From: JAPLKX01 sp035530195
Lineage (GTDB): Bacteria > Hydrogenedentota > Hydrogenedentia > Hydrogenedentales > SLHB01
NCBI GenBank assembly: GCA_035530195.1
Contig: DATKVG010000007.1
Span: 1 to 15,662 of the forward strand
Reading direction: 5' to 3'
DNA length: 15,662 nt
Shown: positions 5,823 through 13,049 of the stretch, one piece after another
Position numbering within the stretch: the first letter of the stretch is position 1
Layout of the letters: each line of letters begins with the position of its first letter
Made by a program: the position numbers and the translations under genes
Notes under the pieces: generated by a model
The model's input: the letters and a program-made list of their open reading frames with translations, nothing else
Database searches by the model: none
What the model was told of the DNA's origin: nothing

Positions 5823-6174
5823 ATTGCATCTCCTGGCCTATCATTAAGACAACATCGGGCACGGTCCCTTTTGTTTCGAAAAACGCGGCCGGTACGACAA
5901 CCCGCAAAAAAGTTGTAGTGGCATCGCCGCAACCAAGACTCTTGAAGATGGATCAACAACGGGACACCCCCCACAACTGCCGGGGGGCGTCCCAGACGTT
6001 TGCAAAATAAGGATTTGCGCAGGTTTCGCCAAGTTGGGACGCCCCCCGGCAGTTGTGGGGGGTGTCCCCTTTGTATTCCAGTCTCGTGCCCAGTCTCCAT
6101 TTACCCCCCCATACCCCAAACCCCAGTTTGCGGCTGTTCGCGGGAAGGTGCTAAGTTGACTTACGGGAGGCGAT
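5823..6174. other. Intergenic region between divergent msrA and tilS
   Basis: This 352-base stretch must hold the promoters of both msrA and tilS, but I could not place convincing hexamers for either. It contains the long perfect inverted repeat at 5961-6068 and a C-rich tract at 6104-6124. Overlapping open frames here arise from the repeat and are not credible genes. Confidence 0.7.
5961..6068. repeat. Perfect 33-bp inverted repeat with 42-bp spacer
   Basis: The arm at 5961-5993 is exactly the reverse complement of the arm at 6036-6068; the innermost A5994-T6035 extends the pairing to 34. Both arms begin GGGAC and end GTCCC. The spacer contains a short GCAAA/TTTGC stem. As RNA this would be an exceptionally stable hairpin; as DNA it resembles a palindromic intergenic repeat or MITE-like unit. 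No transposase or target-site duplication is visible. Confidence 0.95.
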
Positions 6175-7608
6175 TTGGCGACTACAGCGGAATATTTCGC
6201 GGCGCGCGTGCGCGAGTTCATGCGGGCGCACTCGATGGCGCGGGACGGGTCGCGGCTGCTTGCGGCGGTTTCAGGCGGCGCGGATTCGGTGTGCCTGCTG
6301 CACGTCCTGGTCGAGTTGGGGTTCCAACTCGAAGTGGCCCATTTCGACCACCAGACGCGCGACGGCGAAAGCGGCCGGGACGCGGAGTTTGTGGGCGAGA
6401 CGGCGGCCCGGCTTGGATTGCCGTTTCACATCGAGTCGCGGCCCGTCGAACAAGAAAGCCGGGGGTCGGGTAAGTCGTTCGAGGAGTACGCGCGGTCGGC
6501 CCGGTACGAGTTCCTGACGCGCGTGGCTCGATTGCGCGGGTGCGAGGCCGTCGCCACGGGCCATCATGCCGACGATAACGCCGAAACCGTGCTGATGCGC
6601 CTCATCCGCGGGACAACCCCGGCCGGCGCAGCCGGCATACCGGCCGTGGGCGCCTGGGGCGGCGTTCCGGTGATCCGACCGCTGCTGGGCATCAGCCGTG
6701 CGGAGGTGATGGCATACGTCGCGGAGCGCGGGCTCGAGTATCGCGAAGATACAACCAACGCCGACGTGCGGTACGCCCGCAACCGGGTCCGTCACGAACT
6801 GCTCCCGCTGCTCGCCGAGCGGTACAACCCGCGGGTGCGCGAGGCCCTGTTGCGGTTCGCGGAAGCCCAGCGGGCCGACTCCGAACTGATCGACAATCTC
6901 GCGGGGGCCGCATTTGACCGGTGCGTGTCCCGGCAAGGCGCAATCGACCGCACCCGGTTCCGCGCCGAACCCCGATCGGTTCAGCGGCGGATGGTGGCGC
7001 GGCTGGGCCGGCGGCTTGGCGTGACCGACGTGCCGTTTGATCGCGTGGTGGCCGCGGCACGGTTCGTTGCGGACGGCGCAACGGGCGAAGTGTTTGATTT
7101 GGGCTCTGGCGTGCAGTTGCAGAACGGGCGGCGGCACACGAAACCCCTGCGGCCGACCGAGGCCATCGAGGCGGCGGAGACGCCGCTGACTGTGCCGGGC
7201 GTGACATCCGCGCTGGGCCGGGTATTTCGCACTCTCTCTCTCGAGCAACGTCCCGCGGCTGACCTGGCGGCCTATTGCACACCGCGCCGTCAGGTGTTTG
7301 ATGCCGCTGCGGCGGGGACGGACCTGTCCGTCCGGCGACGGCGGCCGGGCGACTCGTTCACGCCGCTGGGTATGGCGGGCCGGAAAAAGTTACAGGATTA
7401 TTTCGTGGATACGGGCACGCCGGCATATGAACGCGATCTGCGGATTCTTTTGACAGGCGGCGGCAAAATTTTGTGGGTGGTTGGCGGGGCGATCAGCGCG
7501 CACGCCGCCGTGACCGCGTCTACAACACGTTTTCTGGAGGTCGACGTTATCGATGGAACTGAAGAAACGGCCGCTCTTGACGGCAGGGCAGATACGGAAG
7601 AAGGTTGA
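6175..7608 (+). CDS. tilS: tRNA(Ile)-lysidine synthetase TilS
   Basis: TilS uses ATP and lysine to turn C34 of the CAU anticodon of a minor tRNA-Ile into lysidine, so that it reads AUA; it is essential in most bacteria. The product has 477 residues. The N-type ATP pyrophosphatase loop SGGADS is at 33-38, followed by AHFDHQTRDGESGRDA (55-70), ATGHHADDNAETVLMRLIRGT (127-147) and EDTTNADVRYARNRVRHELL (191-210). The C-terminal TilS domain is visible as 'RRPGDSFTPLGMAGRKKLQDYFVD' and 'ILWVVGGAISAHAAV'. Translation most likely starts at a TTG, because GGGAGG (6165-6170) lies four bases before it and no nearby ATG fits. The frame runs 56 bases into hpt; the conserved domain ends near FLEV, so the last 20 or so residues are a non-conserved tail. 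Confidence 0.95.
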   Translation: MATTAEYFAARVREFMRAHSMARDGSRLLAAVSGGADSVCLLHVLVELGFQLEVAHFDHQTRDGESGRDAEFVGETAARLGLPFHIESRPVEQESRGSGKSFEEYARSARYEFLTRVARLRGCEAVATGHHADDNAETVLMRLIRGTTPAGAAGIPAVGAWGGVPVIRPLLGISRAEVMAYVAERGLEYREDTTNADVRYARNRVRHELLPLLAERYNPRVREALLRFAEAQRADSELIDNLAGAAFDRCVSRQGAIDRTRFRAEPRSVQRRMVARLGRRLGVTDVPFDRVVAAARFVADGATGEVFDLGSGVQLQNGRRHTKPLRPTEAIEAAETPLTVPGVTSALGRVFRTLSLEQRPAADLAAYCTPRRQVFDAAAAGTDLSVRRRRPGDSFTPLGMAGRKKLQDYFVDTGTPAYERDLRILLTGGGKILWVVGGAISAHAAVTASTTRFLEVDVIDGTEETAALDGRADTEEG

Positions 7609-8074
7609 GGAGATCGCGCAACGGATTTCGGCTGATTACGCGGGCAGAGACCTCTTGTTGATCGCCGTGTTGAAAGGCAGCCTCATCTTCGCTTCCGACC
7701 TGATGCGCCGCCTGACCGTCCCCTCGAGCGTCGATTTTATACGCGCCCGCAGCTATTGCCAAACGCACAGCCAGGGCCGCTGCGATTTCTTATTGCTGCC
7801 CGAGCAGCCCGTGACGGGCCGGCATGTGCTCGTGATCGAAGACATCATCGACACCGGCCTTACCGCACGCTGCATCGTCGACTACCTCGCCGCGCAAAAC
7901 CCTGCCAGCCTCGAAATCTGCACGCTGCTCGACAAACCGGCGCGCCGCAACGTGCAAATCCACCTGCGCTACGTCGGCTTTGCGATCGATAACGAGTTCG
8001 TGGTCGGCTACGGCATGGATTACGAGGAACAGGGCCGGAACCGGCCCGACATCCACGTCCTGCTGGGAGACTAA
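7553..8074 (+). CDS. hpt: Hypoxanthine (guanine) phosphoribosyltransferase
   Basis: This enzyme salvages hypoxanthine and guanine to IMP and GMP using PRPP. The product has 173 residues, typical for bacterial Hpt. Landmarks are LKGSLIFASDLMRRL (40-54), the PRPP loop VLVIEDIIDTGLTA (92-105), and FVVGYGMDYEEQGRNRPDIHVL (149-170), which closely follows the family pattern. The mobile loop, here ARSYCQTHSQG, departs from the usual SSYG..T.SSG but keeps Ser-Tyr. The tilS-hpt neighbourhood is common in bacteria and supports both calls. The start is inside tilS (56-base overlap); the nearest strong GGAGG is 12 bases upstream, which is long, so translation may be coupled to tilS. The stop overlaps the stop of the convergent gene. 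Confidence 0.95.
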   Translation: MELKKRPLLTAGQIRKKVEEIAQRISADYAGRDLLLIAVLKGSLIFASDLMRRLTVPSSVDFIRARSYCQTHSQGRCDFLLLPEQPVTGRHVLVIEDIIDTGLTARCIVDYLAAQNPASLEICTLLDKPARRNVQIHLRYVGFAIDNEFVVGYGMDYEEQGRNRPDIHVLLGD

Positions 8075-8895
8075 TCTTCCGGCGGCACCACCACCGCGCT
8101 TTCGCCTTTGAGCAACAGGATCACGTCGCGGCCCGAAGCCTTGTGGCGGGAGACGGACAGCACCCTGCGGGCGGAATCGACGGGCTGGCCGGATTTGAAC
8201 GCCTCGGCCGCGGCCCGGTCGTCGAAGATCTCGATGTTGATGTTGTCGTAGGCGTCGCCCTCGAGGCGCAACCGCCTGCCAAGCGCGCGGAGTTCGTCGT
8301 CGGGCGTTTCGGGCAGCACCACGGCAATAAGCCCTTTCAACGACGCCCGCGGCGGGTTTGATTTGGCCGCGTCGTCTGGAGAGGCGCCCCACTCCGCCAC
8401 GCTGAAATAACCGCCCGCGGCCACCGCTTTAACGACTTCGGGATCGGGCGGCGGCGCGGCTTCGGGTTCGGGGCCTTCCGGTTCAGGTTGCGCCGCCACG
8501 TCGCGCAGGAGGTCGCCATCCGGCGCGGGAACCGGCGGCACGTCAACGCCCGCATTCTTGTAAAGATCGCGCAACTCGCGGCGCAGCGCCTCGTTCTCCG
8601 CCTTGAGATCGGCCAGCGACGTAGCCATCCAGGTGTCGAGCGTCTGTTGCATCCGCAACACTTGAGCCCGCAATTCGGCCACCTCCTCCATCACGTCTTG
8701 CAACTCGACAGCCCGCGCGGGCGTATTGGCCAGCTCATCCTCGGCTGCATCAGGAGCCGGCGCCTCGGGCGCGGGAGGTTGCGCCGCGGGCGCCGCAGAC
8801 GGTTCAGCTTGCGCAACCTGAATGGCGCCGGCTGCCCACGCCGCCGGGTAAAAGAGCGCCGTCAGGCACAACAGTAGACTGTCGAGAATCGGCAT
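8071..8895 (-). CDS. Secreted coiled-coil protein of unknown function
   Basis: The product has 274 residues and no recognised family. Residues 1-22 (MPILDSLLLCLTALFYPAAW then AA) form a signal peptide with likely cleavage after Ala22. An Ala/Pro/Glu-rich linker follows (about 30-58), then a coiled coil at about 62-113 (VMEEVAELRAQVLRMQQTLD ... LKAENEALRRELRDLYKNAG), a second Pro/Glu linker (119-153) and a C-terminal alpha/beta region (about 160-270) containing LKGLIAVVLPETPDDELRAL and DVILLLKGESAVVV. It is probably periplasmic, with the coiled coil for self-association. I start at ATG 8895, preceded by TGAGGA; a GTG at 8913 would add six residues. It converges on hpt with interlocked stop codons (4-base overlap). 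Confidence 0.8.
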   Translation of the reverse strand: MPILDSLLLCLTALFYPAAWAAGAIQVAQAEPSAAPAAQPPAPEAPAPDAAEDELANTPARAVELQDVMEEVAELRAQVLRMQQTLDTWMATSLADLKAENEALRRELRDLYKNAGVDVPPVPAPDGDLLRDVAAQPEPEGPEPEAAPPPDPEVVKAVAAGGYFSVAEWGASPDDAAKSNPPRASLKGLIAVVLPETPDDELRALGRRLRLEGDAYDNINIEIFDDRAAAEAFKSGQPVDSARRVLSVSRHKASGRDVILLLKGESAVVVPPED

Positions 8896-8950
8896 GTTCT
8901 GTATCCTCACCACCCGGTTTCCCGGGCAGACGCAACAACCGCCGTCTCAT

Positions 8951-8956
8951 TTTATA
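8951..8956 (-). promoter_or_regulatory. -10 box for the secreted coiled-coil gene
   Basis: Read on the minus strand this is TATAAA within GTATAAAATG, a good -10 element. It lies 55 bases before the ATG at 8895. The -35 position falls on the edge of the 14-bp palindrome at 8976-8989 and has a poor hexamer, which suggests an activator-dependent or repressor-controlled promoter. Confidence 0.5.
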
Positions 8957-8975
8957 CGATTTTGAGCCTTGTATG

Positions 8976-8989
8976 GGTGACATGTCACC
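8976..8989. promoter_or_regulatory. Perfect 14-bp palindrome between divergent promoters
   Basis: GGTGACATGTCACC is fully self-complementary. It sits between the coiled-coil gene (minus) and hisS (plus), 19 bases upstream of the minus-strand -10 box, so it covers that promoter's -35 region. A TATAAA (8997-9002) on the plus strand is also close. This is the placement expected for an operator of a dimeric regulator, but no known factor can be assigned. Confidence 0.45.
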
Positions 8990-9097
8990 ATGGGCATATA
9001 AAGGCGATAAGACAAGAACTTGCCGCACCTGTTTCCGTTTTAGAGAATCTTTGAGGTAAACTCTGGCCTGAAAACCGGGATTTCAAAAGGATCTGCG

Positions 9098-10537
9098 ATG
9101 TCGGACGATAGACGTTTTGTCGAACCAAGGACGTTGAGGGGGTTTCAGGACCTTCTTCCGCAGGATTTCATACGGCGGAAAGCCGTGATAGCCGTTATCG
9201 AGGGCATCTATGAGAAGTATGGTTATCTGCCGCTCGACACCCCGGCGGTCGAGCATCTCGAGACGCTGTTGGGTACCGGTGGCGATGAGACCAACAAGGA
9301 ACTGTTCACGCTCGAGACCCCCGAGGGCGAGCCGGTCGCGTTGCGGTATGACCTCACCGTGGGTTTTGCACGGCTTCTGGCGCAGTATCCCGACCGGCTG
9401 AAGGTGCCGTTCCGGCGGTATGCGGCCGGGCCGGTATGGCGGGTCAACAAGCCGGGGCCGGGGCGGTTCAGGCAGTTTACGCAACTCGATATCGACGCGG
9501 CGGGTTCCGAAAACGTGGCGCTCGACGCGGAAATCATCGCCATCATGTGCGAAATCCTCACCACGCTGGGCGTGGACGGCTACGAAGTAACGGTCAACAC
9601 ACGCCGCCTGATGGACGCGGTACTCGATGGCTGCGGCATTCCCGAGCAGGACAGGCAGAAACACGTCCTGCGCGTGGTGGATAAACTGGCCAAGGTCGGG
9701 GTGGACAACGTCCGGCTGGAACTCGGCCCGGGCCGAATCGACGAGTCCGGCGACCCCATACGCGGCGTCGGCCTGACGCGGCAAGTTGTCGATAAGATAC
9801 TGAACTTCATCGCCGTCCAGGCGGATACGCGCGCCGGGGTGGTCGAAAAGCTTCGCGGCGTTCTGCCGCCGGGCGAGGCGGCCGAATCCGCCCTGCGCGA
9901 ACTCGAGGAGTTGGCCGAAGACCTGGATGCCTTGAACCTGCCGGAACGTCATGTAAAATTTGACCCCAGCCTCGCCAGAGGCCTCGATTATTACACCGGC
10001 CCCGTGTTCGAAGCGGTGCTGACGGACGCGGCCGAGCTCGGGTCGGTGATGGGTGGCGGCAGGTATAACCAGTTGGTATCGCGGTTCTTAGACCAGAACA
10101 TCCCGTGTACGGGGATGTCCGTGGGCTTGGACCGGCTCAGTTCCGCACTCGCACACCTGGGCCTGGTTCCAACGGTGAAAACGGCCGTGCAGGTGCTCGT
10201 GGTCACAATGGGCAAGGTGCCCGCAAGAGAAACGCTGAACGTGGCCGCCGAGCTACGTGCCGCTGGCATCCGGACAGAGGCCTTTTTCGGCCCTAAGATG
10301 AATCTCAAGAGCCAGTTGAGCCATGCCGACCGCAACCAGATACCGGTCGCCGTGATCCTCGGCGAGGACGAGGTGGCCCGGAAAGAGGTTTCGATAAAGG
10401 ACCTTCTGGCAGGGAAAAAAGGCCGGGAAGACATTGCCGACCACGCCGAATACCGCCAGGCCGGACGGGTTTCCCAGGTCACGGTGGCGCGACAAGCCAT
10501 GGTGGACACGGTAAAGAAAATGCTGGAGCAGGTTTAG
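9098..10537 (+). CDS. hisS: Histidyl-tRNA synthetase
   Basis: HisRS is a class II synthetase that charges tRNA-His. The product has 479 residues, somewhat longer than the roughly 420 of E. coli-type enzymes. Landmarks in order: RGFQDLLPQD (14-23), LRYDLTVGFAR (82-92), motif 2 FRRYAAGPVWRVNKPGPGRF (105-124) and RQFTQLDID, histidine signature LARGLDYYTGPVFE (292-305), MGGGRYNQLV (318-327) and motif 3 GMSVGLDRLSSAL (339-351). The C-terminal anticodon-binding domain follows from about residue 365 (VQVLVVTMGKVPARETLNVA). The motif 2 region reads more like the archaeal/eukaryal-like long subgroup than the E. coli subgroup. AAGGA (9087-9091) six bases before the ATG supports the start. Confidence 0.97.
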   Translation: MSDDRRFVEPRTLRGFQDLLPQDFIRRKAVIAVIEGIYEKYGYLPLDTPAVEHLETLLGTGGDETNKELFTLETPEGEPVALRYDLTVGFARLLAQYPDRLKVPFRRYAAGPVWRVNKPGPGRFRQFTQLDIDAAGSENVALDAEIIAIMCEILTTLGVDGYEVTVNTRRLMDAVLDGCGIPEQDRQKHVLRVVDKLAKVGVDNVRLELGPGRIDESGDPIRGVGLTRQVVDKILNFIAVQADTRAGVVEKLRGVLPPGEAAESALRELEELAEDLDALNLPERHVKFDPSLARGLDYYTGPVFEAVLTDAAELGSVMGGGRYNQLVSRFLDQNIPCTGMSVGLDRLSSALAHLGLVPTVKTAVQVLVVTMGKVPARETLNVAAELRAAGIRTEAFFGPKMNLKSQLSHADRNQIPVAVILGEDEVARKEVSIKDLLAGKKGREDIADHAEYRQAGRVSQVTVARQAMVDTVKKMLEQV

Positions 10538-10649
10538 CGGCATTTGCGGGCTCGCGTATGGCGCTCTCGGGTTCGCTCTCTACTGTTACCCTTACCCCGA
10601 ACGGCTCGGGAAGTCGAATTGGGCAAGGATTTATGGTAACATGCGTCAT

Positions 10650-10711
10650 TTAGAATCTTTGTTTGCGGCATCTGCACGCCCTGCGTAGATGCTAGCGGAC
10701 AAAGATTCTAA
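10650..10711 (+). repeat. Long inverted repeat / hairpin before nadC (26 pairs)
   Basis: Thirteen outer bases (10650-10662) pair perfectly with 10699-10711. Pairing continues inward to 10675/10685 through U-G and G-U wobbles and one bulged A (10694), for 26 pairs around a nine-base loop. All four imperfect pairs are wobbles in plus-strand RNA, whereas in minus-strand RNA they would be A-C mismatches, which points to a structure used in RNA transcribed toward nadC. No T tract follows. Confidence 0.8.
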
Positions 10712-10713
10712 TT

Positions 10714-10743
10714 GCGGCTTCTTAGCCGCCGGCTTCCCAGCCG
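10714..10743 (+). repeat. Two adjacent small hairpins forming a near-direct repeat
   Basis: GCGGCT-TCTT-AGCCGC (10714-10729) and CGGCT-TCCC-AGCCG (10730-10743) abut with no gap, each with a four-base loop. As sequence they are two copies of CGGCTTCYYAGCCG-like units. They lie directly between the long hairpin and the nadC ribosome binding site. Confidence 0.75.
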
Positions 10744-10768
10744 CCTTAATCCGGAGGTTTTTCGTCTA

Positions 10769-11605
10769 ATGTCGACGACGTTCGAGCACTTGGTCAAGAT
10801 GGCGATCGAGGAAGATATCGGCCAAGAGGACATTACAACCACCCGCACCGTCCCCGCGGACGGGCGGTGCCGGGTCCGGCTTGTGGCCAAGGAAAGCGGC
10901 GTGTTGAGCGGTATCGAGGTGTTCCGCCTCGTTTTCGACGCCATGAGCGCCGATATTTCCGATTGGGACTCGTTATCGGACTCGGACCGGTTTTCGCACG
11001 GCGACGATATCGCGACGTTCTCCGGGAATACGCGCGGCGTGTTGACCGGCGAGCGGACCGCCATGAACTTTGTGCAGCACCTTTCCGGGGTGGCCACGTT
11101 GACGGCGAAATACGTGGCGGCCGTGGAAGGGTTCAATGTAACAATCTGCGACACCCGGAAAACGACCCCGCTGCTCCGCCGCCTCGAAAAGCGGGCGGTG
11201 GTCCATGGCGGCGGGAAAAACCACCGTCACACCCTGTTCAACGGCATCGTCATCAAAGAAAATCACATCGCGGCGGCCGGCGGGATCCGGCAGGCGGTCC
11301 AGAGCGCCACGGGCGGCGCCCACCACCTGATGAAAATCGAAGTCGAGGTGACCAACCTCAACGAGTTTGAGGAGGCGTTCCAAGCCGGCGCGGATGCCAT
11401 CATGCTCGATAACATGAGCCTCGAGGAGATGCGCAAAGCCGTCAAAAAAGCCCGCGGAAAGCGCGTCGTCATCGAAGCCAGCGGTAACGCCACACTCGAG
11501 CGCGTCCGCTCGATAGCGGAGACGGGCGTCAACGTGATTTCCGTGGGCGCCCTGACGCACTCGGCGCCATGCGTCGACATGTCGCTGCTAGTCGAAAACC
11601 TTTGA
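10769..11605 (+). CDS. nadC: Nicotinate-nucleotide pyrophosphorylase (quinolinate phosphoribosyltransferase)
   Basis: NadC converts quinolinate and PRPP to nicotinate mononucleotide, CO2 and pyrophosphate, the last step that is unique to de novo NAD synthesis. The product has 278 residues, the usual size. Landmarks: LTGERTAMNFVQHLSGVAT (92-110), DTRKTTP (128-134), GGGKNHR (147-153), IKENH (162-166), IEVEV (190-194), IMLDNM (211-216), IEASGN (235-240) and ISVGALTHSAP (257-267), covering the substrate-binding set. ATG 10769 is preferred because homologues begin close to 'FEHLVKMAIEEDIG'; an upstream TTG at 10712 would run through the hairpins. nadA and nadB are not in the window. Confidence 0.97.
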   Translation: MSTTFEHLVKMAIEEDIGQEDITTTRTVPADGRCRVRLVAKESGVLSGIEVFRLVFDAMSADISDWDSLSDSDRFSHGDDIATFSGNTRGVLTGERTAMNFVQHLSGVATLTAKYVAAVEGFNVTICDTRKTTPLLRRLEKRAVVHGGGKNHRHTLFNGIVIKENHIAAAGGIRQAVQSATGGAHHLMKIEVEVTNLNEFEEAFQAGADAIMLDNMSLEEMRKAVKKARGKRVVIEASGNATLERVRSIAETGVNVISVGALTHSAPCVDMSLLVENL

Positions 11606-11691
11606 AACGGGTTGGGTTCCCCTATGCGCACTAAAGGGCGGTTCAACAACACGCGGCAATGGGCAGACAGCCCTCAACGGGACGGCTACCG

Positions 11692-12468
11692 ATGTTGCTC
11701 GTAATGGATGTCGGCAACACCAGCACGGTGCTTGGCTTGTTTGATGGCGAGCAGTTGTGCGCCCATTGGCGCGTAATGACCGGCAACTACCGGACCACCG
11801 ACGAACTGCGGTTTCTCCTGAGCCTGCTGTTCCAACAGGAAGGCGCCGACATCGCGAAAGTCCGCGGCTGCTGCATATCGAGCGTGGTCCCCCAACTGGA
11901 TGCGGCGCTGCTTCGCGTCAGCCAGACCGTCTTTAAAGTCGACGCCGTCATGGTCGGCCCGGGCATCAAAACCGGGCTGGTCCTGCTGTTCGACAACCCC
12001 AAGGAAATCGGAGCGGACCGGATCGTGAACGCGGTTGCGGCCATCGAGCACTATGGCGGCCCGGTTGTGGTGATCGATTTTGGGACGGCGACCACGTTTG
12101 ACGCCGTCACCGCCAAGAATGAATACCGGGGTGGCGTTATCGTCCCCGGTTTGCAGATTGCGGCCGACGCCTTGTTTGAGAAGTGCGCGAAGCTGCCCCG
12201 GGTCGACATCAGCAAACCCCCCAACGTCATCGGCCGAAACACCGTCGACAGCATCCGGTCCGGCTTGACGTACGGGTATGCCGACCTGGTGGATGGGACG
12301 GTGGCGCGGTTTGCCGCCGAGATGGGCGTAAAACCCAAGGTGGTCGCCACGGGCGGGCTGGCCGAACTCATTGCGAGCATCAGCCGCACCATTACAAAGG
12401 TTGATCCGCTCCTGACGCTCAAAGGGCTCAAGGCAGTGTACGCGAAGAACGAAAGAGAGCCAGTGTGA
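11692..12468 (+). CDS. coaX: Type III pantothenate kinase CoaX
   Basis: CoaX phosphorylates pantothenate in the first step of coenzyme A synthesis; type III enzymes belong to the ASKHA superfamily and are not inhibited by CoA. The product has 258 residues from ATG 11692, matching typical CoaX length. Landmarks: MLLVMDVGNTSTVLGLFDGE (1-20, phosphate loop with Asp6), GADRIVNAVAA (107-117), VVVIDFGTATTFDAV (125-139, with Asp129), GGVIVPGLQ (147-155) and VVATGGLAELI (217-227). An in-frame ATG at 11659 would add 11 residues with no family match and lacks a better ribosome binding site. It lies 86 bases after nadC; birA, often found between these genes, is absent. Its stop overlaps the lptC start. 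Confidence 0.95.
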   Translation: MLLVMDVGNTSTVLGLFDGEQLCAHWRVMTGNYRTTDELRFLLSLLFQQEGADIAKVRGCCISSVVPQLDAALLRVSQTVFKVDAVMVGPGIKTGLVLLFDNPKEIGADRIVNAVAAIEHYGGPVVVIDFGTATTFDAVTAKNEYRGGVIVPGLQIAADALFEKCAKLPRVDISKPPNVIGRNTVDSIRSGLTYGYADLVDGTVARFAAEMGVKPKVVATGGLAELIASISRTITKVDPLLTLKGLKAVYAKNEREPV

Positions 12469-13049
12469 ATAGAGGGGCGCAAACCGTTCTTCTGCTCGTC
12501 CTGTTCACGGTGGCCGGCTGCGGCAACGGGTTCAACGGCCATAAGCCGGCCGCCCCCACCGCTGCCCCGGCTCCCGCCAACGCACCCGGCCCGCACGCCA
12601 ATATGCAAGGGCGCGGCGCCGATTTCCGCCTGTTCGACGGCGACCCGACGTCCGGTCCTGCGCGGCGGCCGCGGCTCTGGCTGCATGTCGACTCGTTTGC
12701 GCTGGCCGAGGAGAACATCTGGAGCTTCAAGAATGCCCACGCCGTCATCTACGGTCGCGATGCGCAGATGCAAGACATGTTTCTCGAAGCCGGCGGCGGC
12801 TCCTACCAGGAAGCGAAATCGGCCTATCTCAAAGACGGCGTTGTCGCCAAGATAGGCGACATGGAACTCAAGTTGCGGGATTTCGAGTGGCTCAATGACG
12901 ACGGGCTCGCCAAAAGCGATTATCCCGTCAGCATCAAGACACCCGGCTCGGAGTTGAAGGCGTCCAGTGTTCGCCTTTACCATAAAGAGAAGCAAATCGT
13001 ACTGACAGACGTGACCGGAACGCTGCGGCTGGAAAGGGCAAAACAATGA
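12465..13049 (+). CDS. lptC: LptC-like LPS export protein, predicted lipoprotein
   Basis: LptC links the LptBFG transporter to LptA in the periplasmic bridge that carries lipopolysaccharide. The product has 194 residues. A signal sequence ends in a good lipobox VAGC with Cys19, so a lipid-anchored form is predicted, unlike the single-helix anchor of E. coli LptC. A Pro/Ala-rich linker (about 28-45) is followed by a beta-rich LptC-like domain (about 70-190) with 'NAHAVIYGRDAQMQDMFLEA', 'DMELKLRDFEWLNDDGL' and 'YPVSIKTPGSELKASSVRL'. Sequence identity to the family is modest; the call relies on pattern plus the directly following lptA-like gene. A GTG start overlaps the coaX stop; its own stop overlaps the next ATG (ATGA). 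Confidence 0.75.
   Translation: MNRGAQTVLLLVLFTVAGCGNGFNGHKPAAPTAAPAPANAPGPHANMQGRGADFRLFDGDPTSGPARRPRLWLHVDSFALAEENIWSFKNAHAVIYGRDAQMQDMFLEAGGGSYQEAKSAYLKDGVVAKIGDMELKLRDFEWLNDDGLAKSDYPVSIKTPGSELKASSVRLYHKEKQIVLTDVTGTLRLERAKQ

Larger units (their letters stand above)
10538..10768 (+). other. Structured region between hisS and nadC
   Basis: This 231-base spacer has TGTTACC (10584-10590) pairing with GGTAACA (10635-10641) around a CCCGA/TCGGG mini-stem, then the long hairpin at 10650-10711, then two small GC-rich hairpins at 10714-10729 and 10730-10743. GGAGG (10753-10757) follows, 11 bases before the nadC ATG. I see no gene in it. Confidence 0.6.

Noticed and set aside
5534..6100. 188-codon minus-strand frame extending upstream of msrA in another phase
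   Set aside because: It runs through the inverted repeat and overlaps msrA out of frame; the translation shows no family features.
6271..7248. 325-codon minus-strand frame inside tilS
   Set aside because: It is a long antisense frame typical of GC-rich genes; tilS carries all the conserved motifs on the other strand.
10584..10641. TGTTACC/GGTAACA pairing considered as part of a tRNA or riboswitch
   Set aside because: There is no cloverleaf, T-loop or anticodon arm, and the 7-bp pairing over 44 bases is weak evidence by itself.
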